Shown here piece after piece: positions 31,759 to 43,685 of a stretch of DNA of 64,000 bases. The notes under the pieces are model-generated. The model worked only from the letters and a program-made list of their open reading frames with translations. It had not been told where the DNA came from and searched no databases. How positions within the stretch are numbered: the first letter of the stretch is position 1; the number at the start of each line of letters is the position of its first letter. Source of the stretch: Helianthus annuus (taxonomy: Eukaryota; Streptophyta; Magnoliopsida; Asterales; Asteraceae); NCBI RefSeq assembly GCF_002127325.2, contig NC_035441.2:151444624-151508623 (forward strand), read 5' to 3'. The translations under genes were made by a program, and so were the position numbers.

Positions 31759-33600
31759 CTATTCCATCTTTAGCATGCCAATCCTAAAGATCAAGCTTTC
31801 AAAGGTAGATGTGTCTAATGCTTTGGTTAGCACATCTGCCATCTGATCTTTAGTTGGAACATGATGCAGAGAAATCAAACCTTTTTCATAGCAATCCCTC
31901 ACAAAGTGATGTCTGATGTCGATGTGTTTGGTGGTTGAGTGGGAAACTGGATTTTTGATGATATTTTCTGCTGCCTGACTGTCCAACATGAGTGGTGTCT
32001 TCAAGGCAGTGATACCAAAATCCAGTAACTGATTCTGAAGCCAGAGCAGTTGGGCTGTACAGCTTGCAGCAGCTATATATTCTGCCTCAGCAGTGGATGT
32101 GGAAACAGCTGCTTGCTTTTTGCTTTGCCAAGACACTAAGCAGTTGCCTAGGAATTGGCACCCTCCTGAAATGGACTTCCTTGTTTTATCACATCCAGCA
32201 AAGTCACTATCTGAGAAACCTGAAAGCTCATTTTTACCATCAGCTGGATACCAGATACCAAGTGTGGGAGCACCTTTTAGGTATCTGAATATCCTTTTTA
32301 CAGCAATAAGGTTTGACTTTCTAGGGGCTGATTGGGATCTTGCACAGACACATGTTGCAAACATGATATCTGGTCTAGATGCAGTTAGGTACAATAAAGA
32401 CCCAATCATGCTTCTATATAAGGTTTGATCAACCAAATCATCCTTTTCTTTAGACATGACCAATTTATTGGTTGCAATGGGTGTACTACATGGCTTGCAA
32501 TCATCCATATCAAATTTCTTTGGAAGTTCTTTGGCATATTTGCCTTGATGGATGAAAGTACCATTTTGCAGCTGCCTTACTTGGAGACCAAGAAAGCACT
32601 GGAGTTCACCCATTGCACTCATTTCAAACTCAGCTGTCATGAGTTGCCTGACCTCTTCACACATTTTATTACATGTGCTTCCAAAAATGATGTCATCCAC
32701 ATAAATTTGGACAATCATCAAATCCTTCCCTCTCCATTTTAAAAACAGTGTTTTATCAATCCTGCCTTTGGTGAAACCAATGGAAAGTAAAAAGGTGGAA
32801 AGAGTTTCATACCAGGCTCTTGGTGCTTGTTTCAAGCCATAAAAAGCTTTATTTAGCTTGTAGATATGATCTGGATAAAATGGATCCTCAAAACCTGGAG
32901 GTTGACAGACATATACCTGTTCTTGAATCTTACCATAGAGGAATGCACATTTAATATCCATTTGGTACACCTTGATATTGTGATTGACAGCAAAGGCCGG
33001 AAAGAGTCTGATAGCTTCAAGTCTTGCTACAGGAGCAAATGTTTCATCATAATCAATACCCTCTTCTTGTCTGTAACCTTGAACCACAAGCCTGGCTTTA
33101 TTCTTGACAACAATGCCCCTTTCATCAGTTTTGTTTTTGAAGACCCACTTTGTGCCAATAGGACTTACATTCTCTGGCAGTGGTACAAGCTCCCATACTT
33201 GTTGTCTTCTGAACTGTTGGAGCTCTTCTTGCATGGCTTCTACCCAGCTATTGTCTTTCAGTGCCTCTTGGTACTTGACTGGCTGATGGAGTGATAGAAA
33301 GCCAGCAAAAAGACAAATGTTTTGGGATTGCTTTCTTGTAAGAACCCCTTCATTGATGTTGCCAATGATTTGATCTGGTGGATGAGATTTCAAGAAGATG
33401 AGCTCTCCTTGGTATGGAATAATGGCATTGAGTGGTGAGGGCTGCAGATGTGTATCATCTGAGCTAACCACTGCTGGTGACTTTGATGACCCAACAGTGG
33501 CTTCAAAAGGTGGTGGTATTGGAGGTAAAGGTGTGGACATCTGCTGACTTTGATCCACTGTTTGAGGACTTTTGTCAGCAGTGTTTGATGAGGTAGAAGC
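31759..33600 (-). pseudogene. Reverse transcriptase-RNase H of the SIRE-like element
   Basis: The open part has 599 codons from 33558 down to 31759. The RT domain starts near residue 95 (YQEALKDNSWVEAMQEE) and shows GTKWVFKNK, YDETFAPVARLEAIR, the first catalytic Asp at VYQMDIKCAFLYG (about 201), LNKAFYGLKQAPRAWY and YVDDIIFGS (286-294). RNase H follows with SDSDFAGCDKTRKS (about 449-462), STAEAEYIAA (E near 491) and the end motif ADVLTKALD. All catalytic positions appear kept, so this is the best-preserved enzyme in the window. It is joined to integrase through a frameshift near 33600. Confidence 0.93.
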
Positions 33601-33605
33601 ATGGG

Positions 33606-35180
33606 TTAAGGGCTACTTTGGTCAACAACTGTTGAGGTAGCAGTGGGAGAGCTTTGACAACTGTTTTGAACACCTGATGCTCTTCCCATTGAAGTAGACT
33701 TTTGAGGAATGATGATCTCATATCCATAGTCTGGTGATGAATCCTCTGATAACCCTTCACTGTTAGTCTTGACAACAGTATTTTCAAAAGTGAATTTATC
33801 AAGAACAAAGAAATCAACAGGATTTGCTGGGATTTTCATTGATGAAAGTTCATTAAACTTTACATTCAAAGTCTCCTTCACTGCCTTGGTCCGTGTATTA
33901 AACACTTTGTAAGCCTTAGCAGTGGTTGAGTATCCCAGGTGATAACCACAATCTACCTTAGCTGCAAATTTTGAGATGGAATCTTTTAAATTCAAGATAA
34001 AACATGGGCAGCCAAATACTTTAAAGTATGAGATCCGTGGTTTGATTTTATACAGAATTTCATAAGCAGTCTTTTTGTGCCTGGGGTTGATTAAAACTCT
34101 GTTTTGGACATAGCAAATAGTATTTACTGCCTCTGCCTAAAAAGTTAATGGCAAACCTGAATCTGCAAGCATGGTTCTGGCAGCCTCAATCAATGTTCTG
34201 TTCTTCCTTTCAACAACCCCATTTTGCTCTGGTGTTCTAGGGATGCTGTACTGCCTTACAATCCCTTTCCTCACACAGAAGACATCCAACTCCTTATTAT
34301 TGAATTCTGTGCCATTGTCACTCCTGAAGACTTTTACTGGAAGGTCAAATTGCTTTTCAACCTGTGTCACAAAGTCTTGCAAAATGCCTGCAGTTTCATC
34401 TTTTGAGTGCAAAAAGAAAGTCCATGTAAACCTAGAAAAGTCATCAATAACAACCAGACAATATCTCTTCTTTTTGAGACTCATGACTTGAACTGAGCCA
34501 AACAAATCCATGTGCAGCATTTGCAAACACTGGGTTGTTTTGGACTCTTCAATGGACTTGAAAGAGCATTTGTGCAGTTTTCCTTTTAAACAGGAAATGC
34601 AGTGCTCAGGACATGAAAACATTTTTTGTGGTAGACCTCTTACAAGGCCATTTTTTGAGATTTCAGTGATGGTCTTAAGATTTGTGTGCCCCAGTCTTCT
34701 GTGCCAAAGTTCTGTCTCTTTGTTAGAGGCAGCTGAGAACAGACAGGCATCAGCTCTGGGACACTCTTTTGACATGTCAACAACATAAACATTGCCACTT
34801 CTTTGAGCAACAAGTTTAGTTGTGCCTTTCTTGATTATTGCTCCAATCTTACTAACCATTTCCGGTCCAACAATCCTACAACAATCCTTTGTGAAGAATG
34901 AGCCAAACCCTTTATCACTCATTTGAGACACACTCAGGAGGTTGAATTTTAGATTGTCTATAAGATTAACATTTTCAAATTTTACATTTCCAGACTTTAC
35001 TGTACCAGACCCCAGAACTTTTCCTTTACTATTATTACCAAAGGATATATCACCCCCTCCATGAATTTTGAAATCTTGAAGAAGGGCTTTACATCCTGTC
35101 ATATGCCTGGAGCCTCCACTATCTACATACCAAAGACTATCTAAGCATGCAGAAGCTCCCTGCACATGAAGTAAAAGGAT
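33606..35180 (-). pseudogene. Protease and integrase of the SIRE-like element
   Basis: Reading starts near 35180 in a frame shifted from gag. The protease site appears as LWYVDSGGSRHMTG; the residue after DSG is Gly where SIRE elements usually have Cys or Ala. The GAG pre-integrase zinc region follows (ELWHRRLGHTNLKTITEI and CISCLKGKLHKCSF), then the integrase core with MDLFGSVQVMSL, RSDNGTEFNN and the third acidic residue in EQNGVVERKNRTLIEAARTM. A premature TAG lies at about 34134-34136; the same frame then continues to 33606 with the integrase C-terminal part (ISKFAAKVDCGYHLGYS). A frameshift near 33600 precedes RT. Confidence 0.9.
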
Positions 35181-38100
35181 TAGTTCATAAAGGTCTCCAA
35201 AGCCAACAGGGCTTTGGATGGGGTCTCAACAGTGTCTGGGATGGATGCAGATGTATGGACAGTGGTTAGCACAGGGGTTTGAACATTTTTGAGAATGTTT
35301 TTCTCTAACCACTGTTGGGGGTCTAGACCCATCATCTGTTGATAACCAAAAGGATGCCTCTTCACTCTTGGTTTAGAGGGCTTTTTGTAAGCCTCATAAA
35401 CGTGTGGAATCCTTTGGTATGATGCTTTCTCCTTGCCTTTTCTGAAATGATTGGCTGGAAGTGTTTCAGTCAACTGTACATCCCTTTGAACAGATGTTTG
35501 GTTCAGCTGTTTTGTGACAGCAGTTTGGACAGGGACAAGCAGTGGTTGTTTCTTGGTGAATTTAACAGATGATACTGATGAACTTAAGGATGTTTTTGCA
35601 GTGTATTCTTTCTTCTTCTCATCAAAGTTTTTGAGATACACACATTCCTTAGTTTTGTGATTATTTTTACCACAGATGGTGCAGCTTTCAGCAGGAACAA
35701 TGACATTTGTTTTGTTTAGATCATGTGCTTTTAGATGAAAACAATCTTTTGTTAGATGATTCTTCTTTTCACAAAAATCACAAAACAGGTTTTTAATCTT
35801 TTCTCTTTTCTTCCTTTTCTCAGATTCCTTTGCAACAGAGTTTTGAACCTCTATTGGGATATCTTTGATAGGAATGACCCTTGCTTTTGGAGCTTTTACA
35901 CCATCAGTGGTTGTGAAATCCATTGGTTTGAAATTTTCCAGGATGTCACACTCATCAGACCATGTGGGTTTAAATTGGTATTTCTCAATCTCTTCAAAAG
36001 TTGAAGATCCCACAGATCTTTCCAGAGTAATTTTGTTACCAAGTTTGTCAGTCATTTTAACTTCTTGGCCACTTTTGTTGGTTGGTATGATTTCAGAAGA
36101 AACAGCTTGTATTGCAGCAGTGTTTACAAGATCATCATATTTTCTAGGTCCTATACCAAACTTGACATTGCTTTTAAGCTGTTTCTCAAGCATAACCTCA
36201 TACCCTTTACAAGATTCCACCCATCTTTCACAGGTGATCTGGGTAGATTCCAACTCCTTTTTGCAAACTTGGTATTTTTCTACCATAGTTTGGAGTTGAG
36301 TTTTGGTTATGCTTTGCTCTTCTTTTAAACTACTGATCTCTTTATCTTTTTCAGCCAATTTGTTTCTAAGTTCTTTTAATGACTTTTCAAATTTGACTTC
36401 ATCAGACAAGATTTTATTCCTAAGGTTTTCATTTACCTCTTTGATGTTAGCAAATGCAATGATACATTTGTCTGAACACAGTTTTTCAAGAACTTGAGGT
36501 GATACCTTAGCAGCAGCCATCATGGCACAGTCACATTGATGATCATTATCTTCATCAGCTCTCCCTTCTTCCTCACCAGCTTTCTTCAATTCTTCTTTCT
36601 CTTTGTCATCTTTGGACCAAAGGTCGGTCAGTGGTTCAATCAGGGTTTCTGAATTTTCTCCCAGCAGTAGTTCACCAGCAACTGTAGTAACCACTGCTTC
36701 AGCAACTTCATCCACTGTTTCAGCACTTAGCTGTTCACTTTCAGTTTCAACCCCTTCTGGTATTGACTCTAATGCCATAAAAAAAAATTCATCATCAAAA
36801 GTATCATTAGTAGCATAGAGAGCAAAATTCTCATCACCAAGTTCATCAGGCATGCTGCTCCAATCAACAAAGCCTTGTGTGAAAAAGCTTTGCTGACCTG
36901 GTTGTGTTACTGTTGAAGCAGCTTGTTGAGGTGCAACAGGTTGCACTTGTGCCTGAGGAACAGGGGCTTGAACATACTGAATTTGTGGAACAGTGGTTTG
37001 AACATAATGCACAGGCACAGGGGTTGCAGCATAATGAGCAGTGTTAACATGTGTTGCAGGGGCATATTGGGTATAGTGCACAGTGTTTTGTTGTTGTGGT
37101 CTAGGGTTTGAACCAGGGTGAGTGATTATGGGACCAGTGGTTTGACTCCTATATTCCCTAGCAAAATGACCTAGCCTATTACACTTGTAACACTTGATTT
37201 TTGATTTATCCAAACCAACCCTCAAATTCCCATGAAGCCCTGGAAATTTTCTCCCTATCTCTTTTGTAGAATTTGCTTGTTCTAACACTAAGCAAAGACA
37301 ATTGATGCAAAATGTCCATCTGTTCTAAGTCAGTGGGATCAAAATGTTGCAAATCATTTAGTTCAAAGCATAAGTTATCTGACATCTGGTTTTCAGTATT
37401 TGCAGTGAAAGCATAATTTGCAGAGTGAGAATCAGAGTTGTTAAAATTACCACCAGCAGTTATGTCAATAAAATGATCATAGCTCTGATCCTTACTGCTG
37501 CTACCAGATTCTTCCTGACCAAGTAGAGCTGTGCTGCCAAATGAATAGTCATCAGCAACTTTTCCAGACTCTTGTAACTTCCTTTTCTGGTTTAACTCCC
37601 TTTCATAGGTCAGGAGTCTACCATGGAGTTGGGTCAGGCTCAGATCTTTGAACTCAGCTGAATTTCTGGTGACAAAAGCAATTGTGTCCCATTTTTCGGG
37701 CAATGATCTAAGGAACCTGCTATTTTGAGTTGCATTTGGAAATGTAACTTTAACAAGCCTTAGTTCACTGATGAGACAACTGAACCGTTCAAATTGTTGG
37801 GTTAGTGACTCCCCTTTGATGTGACAAAATGTTTCATACTGCTGATTCAGAATTTCCCTGTTGTTTTCAATGACCTCTTCCGTTCCCCCAAACTGTTCCT
37901 TCAATGCATCCCACAATTCTTTGGCACTGTTACAATGTAATAGCCCAGCATAGATTTCGTTGGGAAGTGCAGAGGCTATGATGCTAAATGCTTTGGCATC
38001 AAGTTCGAACTTCTGAAAATCAGATTCAGTGTAATTTTCAGTTGGTTTAGGAACGAACTTCTTGGTGTCCTCAGCACTTGGCACCATAGGAACATGAGGA

Positions 38101-38252
38101 CCGAAAACAACAGACCTCCAACATCCAGTGTTTTGTTGAGCAAGAATGTGACACATCCTTTGCTCCCTGATGTTGTATTCATTTCTTTTAAGCATAGGAG
38201 GTTTAAAAAGCGAGCCAAGGTTATTTTTATCATCTTGAGACTGTGACGACAT
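35180..38252 (-). pseudogene. gag: gag of the SIRE-like element, frameshifted
   Basis: The start is the ATG at 38252 (MSSQSQDDKNNLGS). 348 codons are open to 37206, containing the copia gag core (AFSIIASALPNEIYAGLLHC, ELWDALKEQFGGTE, LTQQFERFSCLISELR). A frameshift near 37280 leads into a second frame (37288-35180, 702 codons). That frame has a first knuckle CYKCNRLGHFAREY, whose final Cys is replaced by Tyr, an acidic and coiled-coil middle (EVKFEKSLKELRNKLAEK), and two intact knuckles CDFCEKKNHLTKDC and CTICGKNNHKTKEC. The total is over 1000 codons, long as is usual for SIRE gag. It ends in a stop at about 35177 with protease in another frame. Confidence 0.88.
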
Positions 38253-38403
38253 CCTGGTTGTTTTACAGGCACTGATTAATCAACTTTATCAGTGATTAAC
38301 CCTTGCTCTGTTTTTCAACAAGACGAACAAACGACCAGTATCAACTATTTTGAGCTGAACTATTTACGCCAAAATGATTGTTAAATCAAATTTGACTGTC
38401 CTA

Positions 38404-38415
38404 GCTCTGATACCA
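38404..38415 (-). other. Primer binding site of the SIRE-like element
   Basis: GCTCTGATACCA on the plus strand is TGGTATCAGAGC on the element's strand, 2 bp from the LTR end at 38418. Confidence 0.92.
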
Positions 38416-38417
38416 AT

Positions 38418-39148
38418 TGTTAGGATCTGAGTTTGCATTGATTGTGATTTGTGTTTGAATTAAGATGGAATTATGAGTGAGTTGTGTAGCGGAAATTAAA
38501 TGGAAGCAAACTCTTCACAATCAAACAGAAGAAATGCTTTCAATCATACATTTTCAACACAGAATCAAATGATTAAATTTATTTCAAACTTTGATTACAA
38601 TGCATGTATGATTCGCAAACTCCCCCTCAGCCCGAGCTCAGTGTTTGTTCGTGCAGGAAGAAGATGGTGAATGAGCTAAACAGAACAGTACAGAGTACTG
38701 TTCTATTTATAGGCACTTGCAAACCACTGAGCATCTAAGCTAACGTCACCATGAAATGGACATCTAACCTCCTAACAAACTCTAACCTCTGATCTATACA
38801 AACACTGCTATGCTAACTACTGATGTTACATTTTAATACACAAAACAAACATAAACTGCTGCTGCATCCTTCCACTGTTGTGAACCCAGCAGTACTTGTC
38901 ATGATCAGCAGTGCTTGAACCAAAGGCAGCAGATTGAGCAGCAGAGCTTTAGTTCTTCAATAGACTTTGACTTGATCAGCAGTTGTAGGTCAGCAGATTG
39001 CATGATCAGCAGATAGGAGGTCAGCAGATGTTAAAACCACTTTCAAGGGGAGAGACTTGCAACCAAACATCAGCTTATTCTGGATCCACTGCTCTGATCC
39101 AGTTTTGGCTTTCATTATATGTTCCTTTGGCAGGGTTCAATCCCAACA
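38418..39148 (-). repeat. 5' LTR of the SIRE-like element
   Basis: 731 bp, plus-strand TGTTAGGATC...TCCCAACA. Complete at both ends, unlike the 3' copy. Contains the same cluster of GATCAGCAG words near 38930-39030. Confidence 0.93.
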
Positions 39149-39153
39149 TTAAC

Positions 39154-39299
39154 CTTTCATTCACGTCACTAAATGGAATAGACTAGGAAGTATACAACTC
39201 CCTTCATTAATTTTGGGGCACCCCCCACAGTGACTCCCTTTGGGTTTATGATTAAGTTTGCCTATTGAACCTAGATCTTGGGGTCTCCAGTCAACTAGG
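39154..39299 (-). other. 3' untranslated part of copia element A
   Basis: Region between the end of pol and the SIRE-like insertion. It contains a GTGGGGGGTGCCCC stretch near 39219-39232 (reverse strand). No coding region. Confidence 0.6.
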
Positions 39300-40874
39300 T
39301 TAGGTTTCCCTCATATTCCCTTCATATATGGGCCTTAGTCCCATTCCTCTTGACGACTTATACACCTTATCTTTGCTTAAGCCTTCTGTTAATGGGTCCG
39401 CAATGTTCTCCTTTGACCTAACAAAGTCAACTGAGATAACACCCGTTGAGATAAGTTGTCGTACCGTGTTGTATCTACGTCGAATGTGCCTTGATCTGCC
39501 ATTGTACATCGCGCTTTGTGCTCTAACAAGCGTTGATTGATTGTCACAATGTATGCAAATCGCCATCAACGGCTTTGGACATCTTGGAATATCTTCCACA
39601 AATTGACGTAGCCACTCCGCCGCTTTCCCGCTTTTATCAAAAGCGATGAATTCGGATTCCGTCGTGGATCTAGCTATAATCGTTTACTTGGAAGACTTCC
39701 AAGCTATAGCTGCTTTTGCAAGTGTAAACACATATCCACTTGTCGATCTATGATCCTTTATATCCGATATCCAGTTCGCGTCAGTGTATCCTTCGATCAC
39801 TGCTAGATGACGAGTATAATGCAATCCATAGTCTCTCGTGTATCTTATGTATCTGAGTGATAGCTTTCCAATGTTCTGCGCACGGATTACTGGTGTATCT
39901 ACTTAGCCTGCTCACAGCATACGCTAAGTCGGGTCTAGTACATGTCATTAGATACATGAGACTACCAATGATCCTTGAGTACTCTAACTGAGCAACACTC
40001 TCGCCTCTATTCTTCCTTAGGCGTTGGATATTATCAATTGGAGTTCGAGCTATACTCGTATCGTCCGAATTGAATTTCCCAAGGATCTTGTCCACGTAGT
40101 GAGATTGACTCAACACAAGACCATTTTGGGTTCTAGTGATTTTTACTCCAAGAATCACATCCGCGAGACCCATGTCTTTCATGTCAAACCTCGCTTTCAA
40201 CATGTCTTTTGTTGAGTTGATCATGTTATCATCACTCCCAATGATAAGCATATCATCTACATAAAGACATAAAATTACATAACCTCTTGGTGTGTCTTTA
40301 AAATAAACACACTTGTCGCACTCATTTATTTGAAACCATTGTCAATCATGACATGATCAAAATTTTGGTGCCATTGTTTTGGAGCTTGCTTCAAGCCATA
40401 TAAAGACTTGACCAATTTACATACTTTGCCCTCGTTTCCTGGGGCAGAAAAACCCTCTGGTTGTTCCATGTAAATTTCTTCTTCTAAATCGCCATTTAGA
40501 AATGCGGTCTTTACATCCATTTGGTGAACCTCCAAATTTCTTAGAGCCGCAATTGCAAGAACCAAACGTATAGAGGTTATTCGCATCACAGGCGAGTAAG
40601 TATCAAAGTAATCTAGACCCTCCTTTTGTCTAAATCCTTTGATTACTAACCTTGCCTTGTATTTATCAATACTTTCGTCGGCTTTCATCTTCCTTTTGAA
40701 TATCCAACGATATCCAAGTGGTTTGCAACCAGGTGGAAGATCTACTAACTCCCAAGTATGATTTTGCAATATAGAATCAATTTCATTCTTAATTGCTTCT
40801 TGCCATTGAGGTCCTTCTGCGGAGGTAACCGCCTCGCGGTAGGTATTGGGCTCACCCTCAACCATATAGCTCAT
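39300..40874 (-). pseudogene. Reverse transcriptase-RNase H of copia element A
   Basis: Pieces at 40874-40326, 40251-39781 and 39599-39300. The first has EAIKNEIDSILQNHTWELVD, GYRWIFKRKMK, DYFDTYSPVMRITSIR, HQMDVKTAFLNGDLEEEIYM (first catalytic Asp) and LKSLYGLKQAPKQWH-like phrases. A break near 40326 precedes the YVDD box (about 40252-40263). The second has [15 protein letters not shown] and [29 protein letters not shown]. RNase H continues with an altered stretch and stop near 39680, then CDNQSTLVRAQSAMYNGRSRHI and KENIADPLTEGL. It is inactive because of at least three breaks. Confidence 0.9.
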
Positions 40875-40916
40875 GAAGTCTGGACCAAAGGATTTTTCAA
40901 CCCTTTGTCGTTTACT

Positions 40917-41917
40917 TCATCTAAGCTCACCCTCCTCGACCTCAGGTCGTTCATGAGTTTCATCTAACCTCGTAGACGAACTCGAACCTGCTTTATCTAC
41001 CCATGTAGATGAACTTGGACCTGGTTCATCTAACCATGTAGATGAACTTGGACTTGCTTCATTAGCCGCTGTTGATGAAGTCGCATGTGTTTGTCCTAAC
41101 AATGGAAACACATTTTCAAAATACGATACGATGTTAGGATTTGCCTCCATGATAGTGTGTTTGTGTACATCGGGATTCTGGGACTCATGTACAAGAAAAC
41201 GATGCGCACTACTTTGATGTGCATATCCAATGAAAATGCAATCAACAGTTTTGGGTCCTGTCCTAAGAGCCTTATGAGGTGGTACAATCACCATAGCTAG
41301 GCACCCCTACACTTTCAAGTATTTGTATGAGGCTTCCTTTTTCTCCATAACTCATATGGAGTTTCGTCCCTATTTTTCAAAGGTATCTTGTTCAAAAGAT
41401 AGTTTGCTGAGAGAATGGCGTCCCCCCACATTTCTCGGTTCACTCCCAAGCTTATCAACATGGCGTTCATCATTTCTTTCAATGTGCGGTTCTTTCGTTC
41501 TGCCACGCCATTTGATTGTGGAGAATAAGGAGGTGTACACTCGTGTATAATGCCACTTTTTGCGCATAAGTCCGCAAAAGGTGCAACATATTCACCTCCC
41601 CGATCGCTTCTCACAGCTTTTATCTTCTTTTTAAGTTGATTCTCAACTTCATTTTTGTACAAGATAAACTTCTCTATTGCTTTGTCTTTACTTTTAAGTA
41701 AATACACATAGCAATATTTAGTACAATCATCAATAAACGTGATGAAGTACTTATTTCCTCCATGCATGGGTACCGCTTTTAAATCACACACATCGGTATG
41801 AATTAAATCAAGGGGTTCGGTTATTCGTTCAACCGATTTAAACGATGATCTCGTTAGTTTGGATTCAACACATGTCTCGGATTTGTTATCGGAATCAATA
41901 TGGAATGTTGGTATCAA
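40917..41917 (-). pseudogene. Integrase of copia element A
   Basis: 41917-41315 holds the core: [12 protein letters not shown] (first Asp), [32 protein letters not shown] (second Asp) and [19 protein letters not shown] (Glu), then [21 protein letters not shown] stop near 41312 separates it from 41294-40917, the C-terminal part (HKALRTGPKTVDCIFIGYAH, SAHRFLV). This ends in three tandem copies of a ~14-residue SSST(W/R)(L/V)DE unit. The N-terminal zinc region around 41930-41990 is broken by a stop. Confidence 0.9.
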
Positions 41918-42048
41918 ATTTAATTTAATTAAACGTCGTAATGAATTAAAATTTACATGTCCTAGTCTACCATGTCAAACATTTGAAGACTCAATCATGT
42001 AAGTAGAAGAAACATTTTCATTCATATTTTTGTTGTTTTTCACAACCA

Positions 42049-42453
42049 TTACAGACATTTTAAACATCCATTTTGGGCATAGCCCTTTCCAACAAACATA
42101 CCACGTCTAGAAAGAACAAAATTGTGCGATTCAAACACTAGACGAAATCCAAACTTGTTGAGCATCCTTCCCGACACGAGATTCTTCCTTATCTCTGGGA
42201 CATAAAGCACATTGGTCAAAGTAAGCTCCTTGCCAGACGTCATCTTCAGGATGACAGTGCCTTCCCCCTTGATGCTTGCGGTAGCTTTATTTCCCATATA
42301 AAGCTTTTCTTCACCCGACGCTTCCTTGAATGTAGAGAAAAGAGCCTTGTCTCCACAAACATGGCAGGTTGCACCCGTGTCAACGAACCATCCTTTTGGG
42401 CTTTCACCCAACGCGTTGACTTCTTCAATCATAGCCGCTTCCTCGGTTATCAT
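42049..42453 (-). pseudogene. Protease of copia element A
   Basis: 134 codons from ATG 42453, overlapping the gag stop by 4 bases. The active site is GWFVDTGATCHVCGDKALF (D-T-G-A, a usual copia variant), followed by the flap-like region and VLYVPEIRKNLVSGRMLN, which is the conserved end of copia protease. It runs toward the pre-integrase zinc region but stops at 42049. Confidence 0.88.
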
Positions 42454-43373
42454 TGCGCACGCTCACGCTTAGGTTTCTTGCATTGGTTAGCACGATGCCC
42501 CGTCTCGTTACAATTGTAACAAGTACCTTGGAAAGGTGCAGACTTCTTATTCACAGCCCCCTTTTTAGGTCCAAGGTTGTTAACCTTTGCTTTCCCTTTG
42601 TTGTTGTTTTTACCCTTGCCTTTATTACCCTTTGAGCATTCCCCAATTTCCACCATGTTTGCCTTAGCCGAAGCTTGCAAAATGGTGCCTTTTTGGGCCA
42701 CCCTGTTGTCCTCTTCTATACGAAGACGGACGACAAGTTCCTCAATCGTCATTTCCTTTCGCTTGTGTTTAAGATAATTTTTAAAATCCAACCAAGCATG
42801 AGGTAATTTCTCAATCATGGCTGCCACTTGAAACGTCTCGCTAAGTACCATTCCCTCAGCATGGATGTCATGTAGTATAATTTGCAACTCTTGGACTTGG
42901 TTCATAACAGTCTTGTTATCAACCATTTTGAAGTCCAAGAAACGTGCGACAACAAATTTCTTTGTTCCCGCATCCTCCGTTTTGTACTTTTTATCCGACG
43001 ACTCCCATAATTCTTTGGAAGTCTTGATATTATAGTACACATTATACAGTGCATCCGAGAGACCGTTGAGTACATAGCCTCGACATATGAAATCCGAGTG
43101 CTTCCATGCCTCTACCGCGCTCAGAGCCTGAGCGTCGGTCTCCCCTTCCGCAGGTTGGGGAGCGGTTTCTGTCAAGAACCTCGCAAGGTTCATGGTGGTC
43201 AAGTAGAAAAACATCTTCTGTTGCCACCTTTTGAAGTGGAGACCCGAGAACTTCTCGGGTCTTTCAGCATGATTTGCCACTGTGGACGCTCCCACAGTGT
43301 TGGCAGGGGTTCCAACAACAATATTAGTGTTGCTCGTGTTCACATTTTCAGTCGACATTCTGAAAAGTTTCAA
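42450..43373 (-). CDS. gag: gag of copia element A
   Basis: An unbroken frame of 307 codons. The more likely start is the internal MSTENVNTSN at about 43358, since the first five codons precede a better context. The copia gag core includes KFSGLHFKRWQQKMFFYLTT, ELWESSDKKYKTEDAGTKKF, VMNQVQELQIILHDI, KRKEMTIEELVVRLRIEEDN, then a basic K/G/N-rich linker and one zinc knuckle CYNCNETGHRANQC. Gag forms the virus-like particle. This is the only intact ORF of element A. Confidence 0.88.
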   Translation of the reverse strand: MKLFRMSTENVNTSNTNIVVGTPANTVGASTVANHAERPEKFSGLHFKRWQQKMFFYLTTMNLARFLTETAPQPAEGETDAQALSAVEAWKHSDFICRGYVLNGLSDALYNVYYNIKTSKELWESSDKKYKTEDAGTKKFVVARFLDFKMVDNKTVMNQVQELQIILHDIHAEGMVLSETFQVAAMIEKLPHAWLDFKNYLKHKRKEMTIEELVVRLRIEEDNRVAQKGTILQASAKANMVEIGECSKGNKGKGKNNNKGKAKVNNLGPKKGAVNKKSAPFQGTCYNCNETGHRANQCKKPKRERAQ

Positions 43374-43685
43374 GAAAACAAGTTAAATTTTGTTTTCAAA
43401 ATAATAAAGACGCTACTTTATTATTATTAGGAGTTCAAAAATTCAGCCGTGTAGCTTCTAAGTCCAACTTTGAAGACTACAACAGTAGGATTTTTAGAAC
43501 TCAGCACAGAAAGGAGTAGAAGCAGAGTTCTGTTTTGACAAAGTCGCTACTTTGAATCAAAACAGAGAAAAGAAAAATTGTTTTTTTAAAACACAACTGT
43601 ATGAATTCAAAACTGGTTCGAATTCACAGCAGAATATGTTTGATATTCTACACGAACGGTGTTTTAAAAAAAATTGTTTTAAGAT
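43374..43685 (-). other. 5' leader of copia element A
   Basis: No gene. The usual TGGTATCAGAGC primer site is not found next to the LTR. The bases beside it read ATCTTAAAACAATTTTTTTT on the element's strand, so the primer may be a different tRNA or an internal tRNA fragment. Confidence 0.6.

Larger units (their letters stand above)
26531..39148 (-). mobile_element. SIRE-like Ty1/copia element with a large 3' ORF, nested in A
   Basis: The 12.6-kb minus-strand element reads, in transcription order: 5' LTR (38418-39148), Met-tRNA primer site (38404-38415), gag, protease-integrase, RT-RNase H, a roughly 4-kb extra ORF region, polypurine tract and a truncated 3' LTR (26537-27150). Size, gag type and the extra ORF after pol match the SIRE/Maximus lineage. 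TTAAC at 26526-26530 and 39149-39153 is the probable target duplication. Coding regions are interrupted by stops and frameshifts. Confidence 0.9.
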
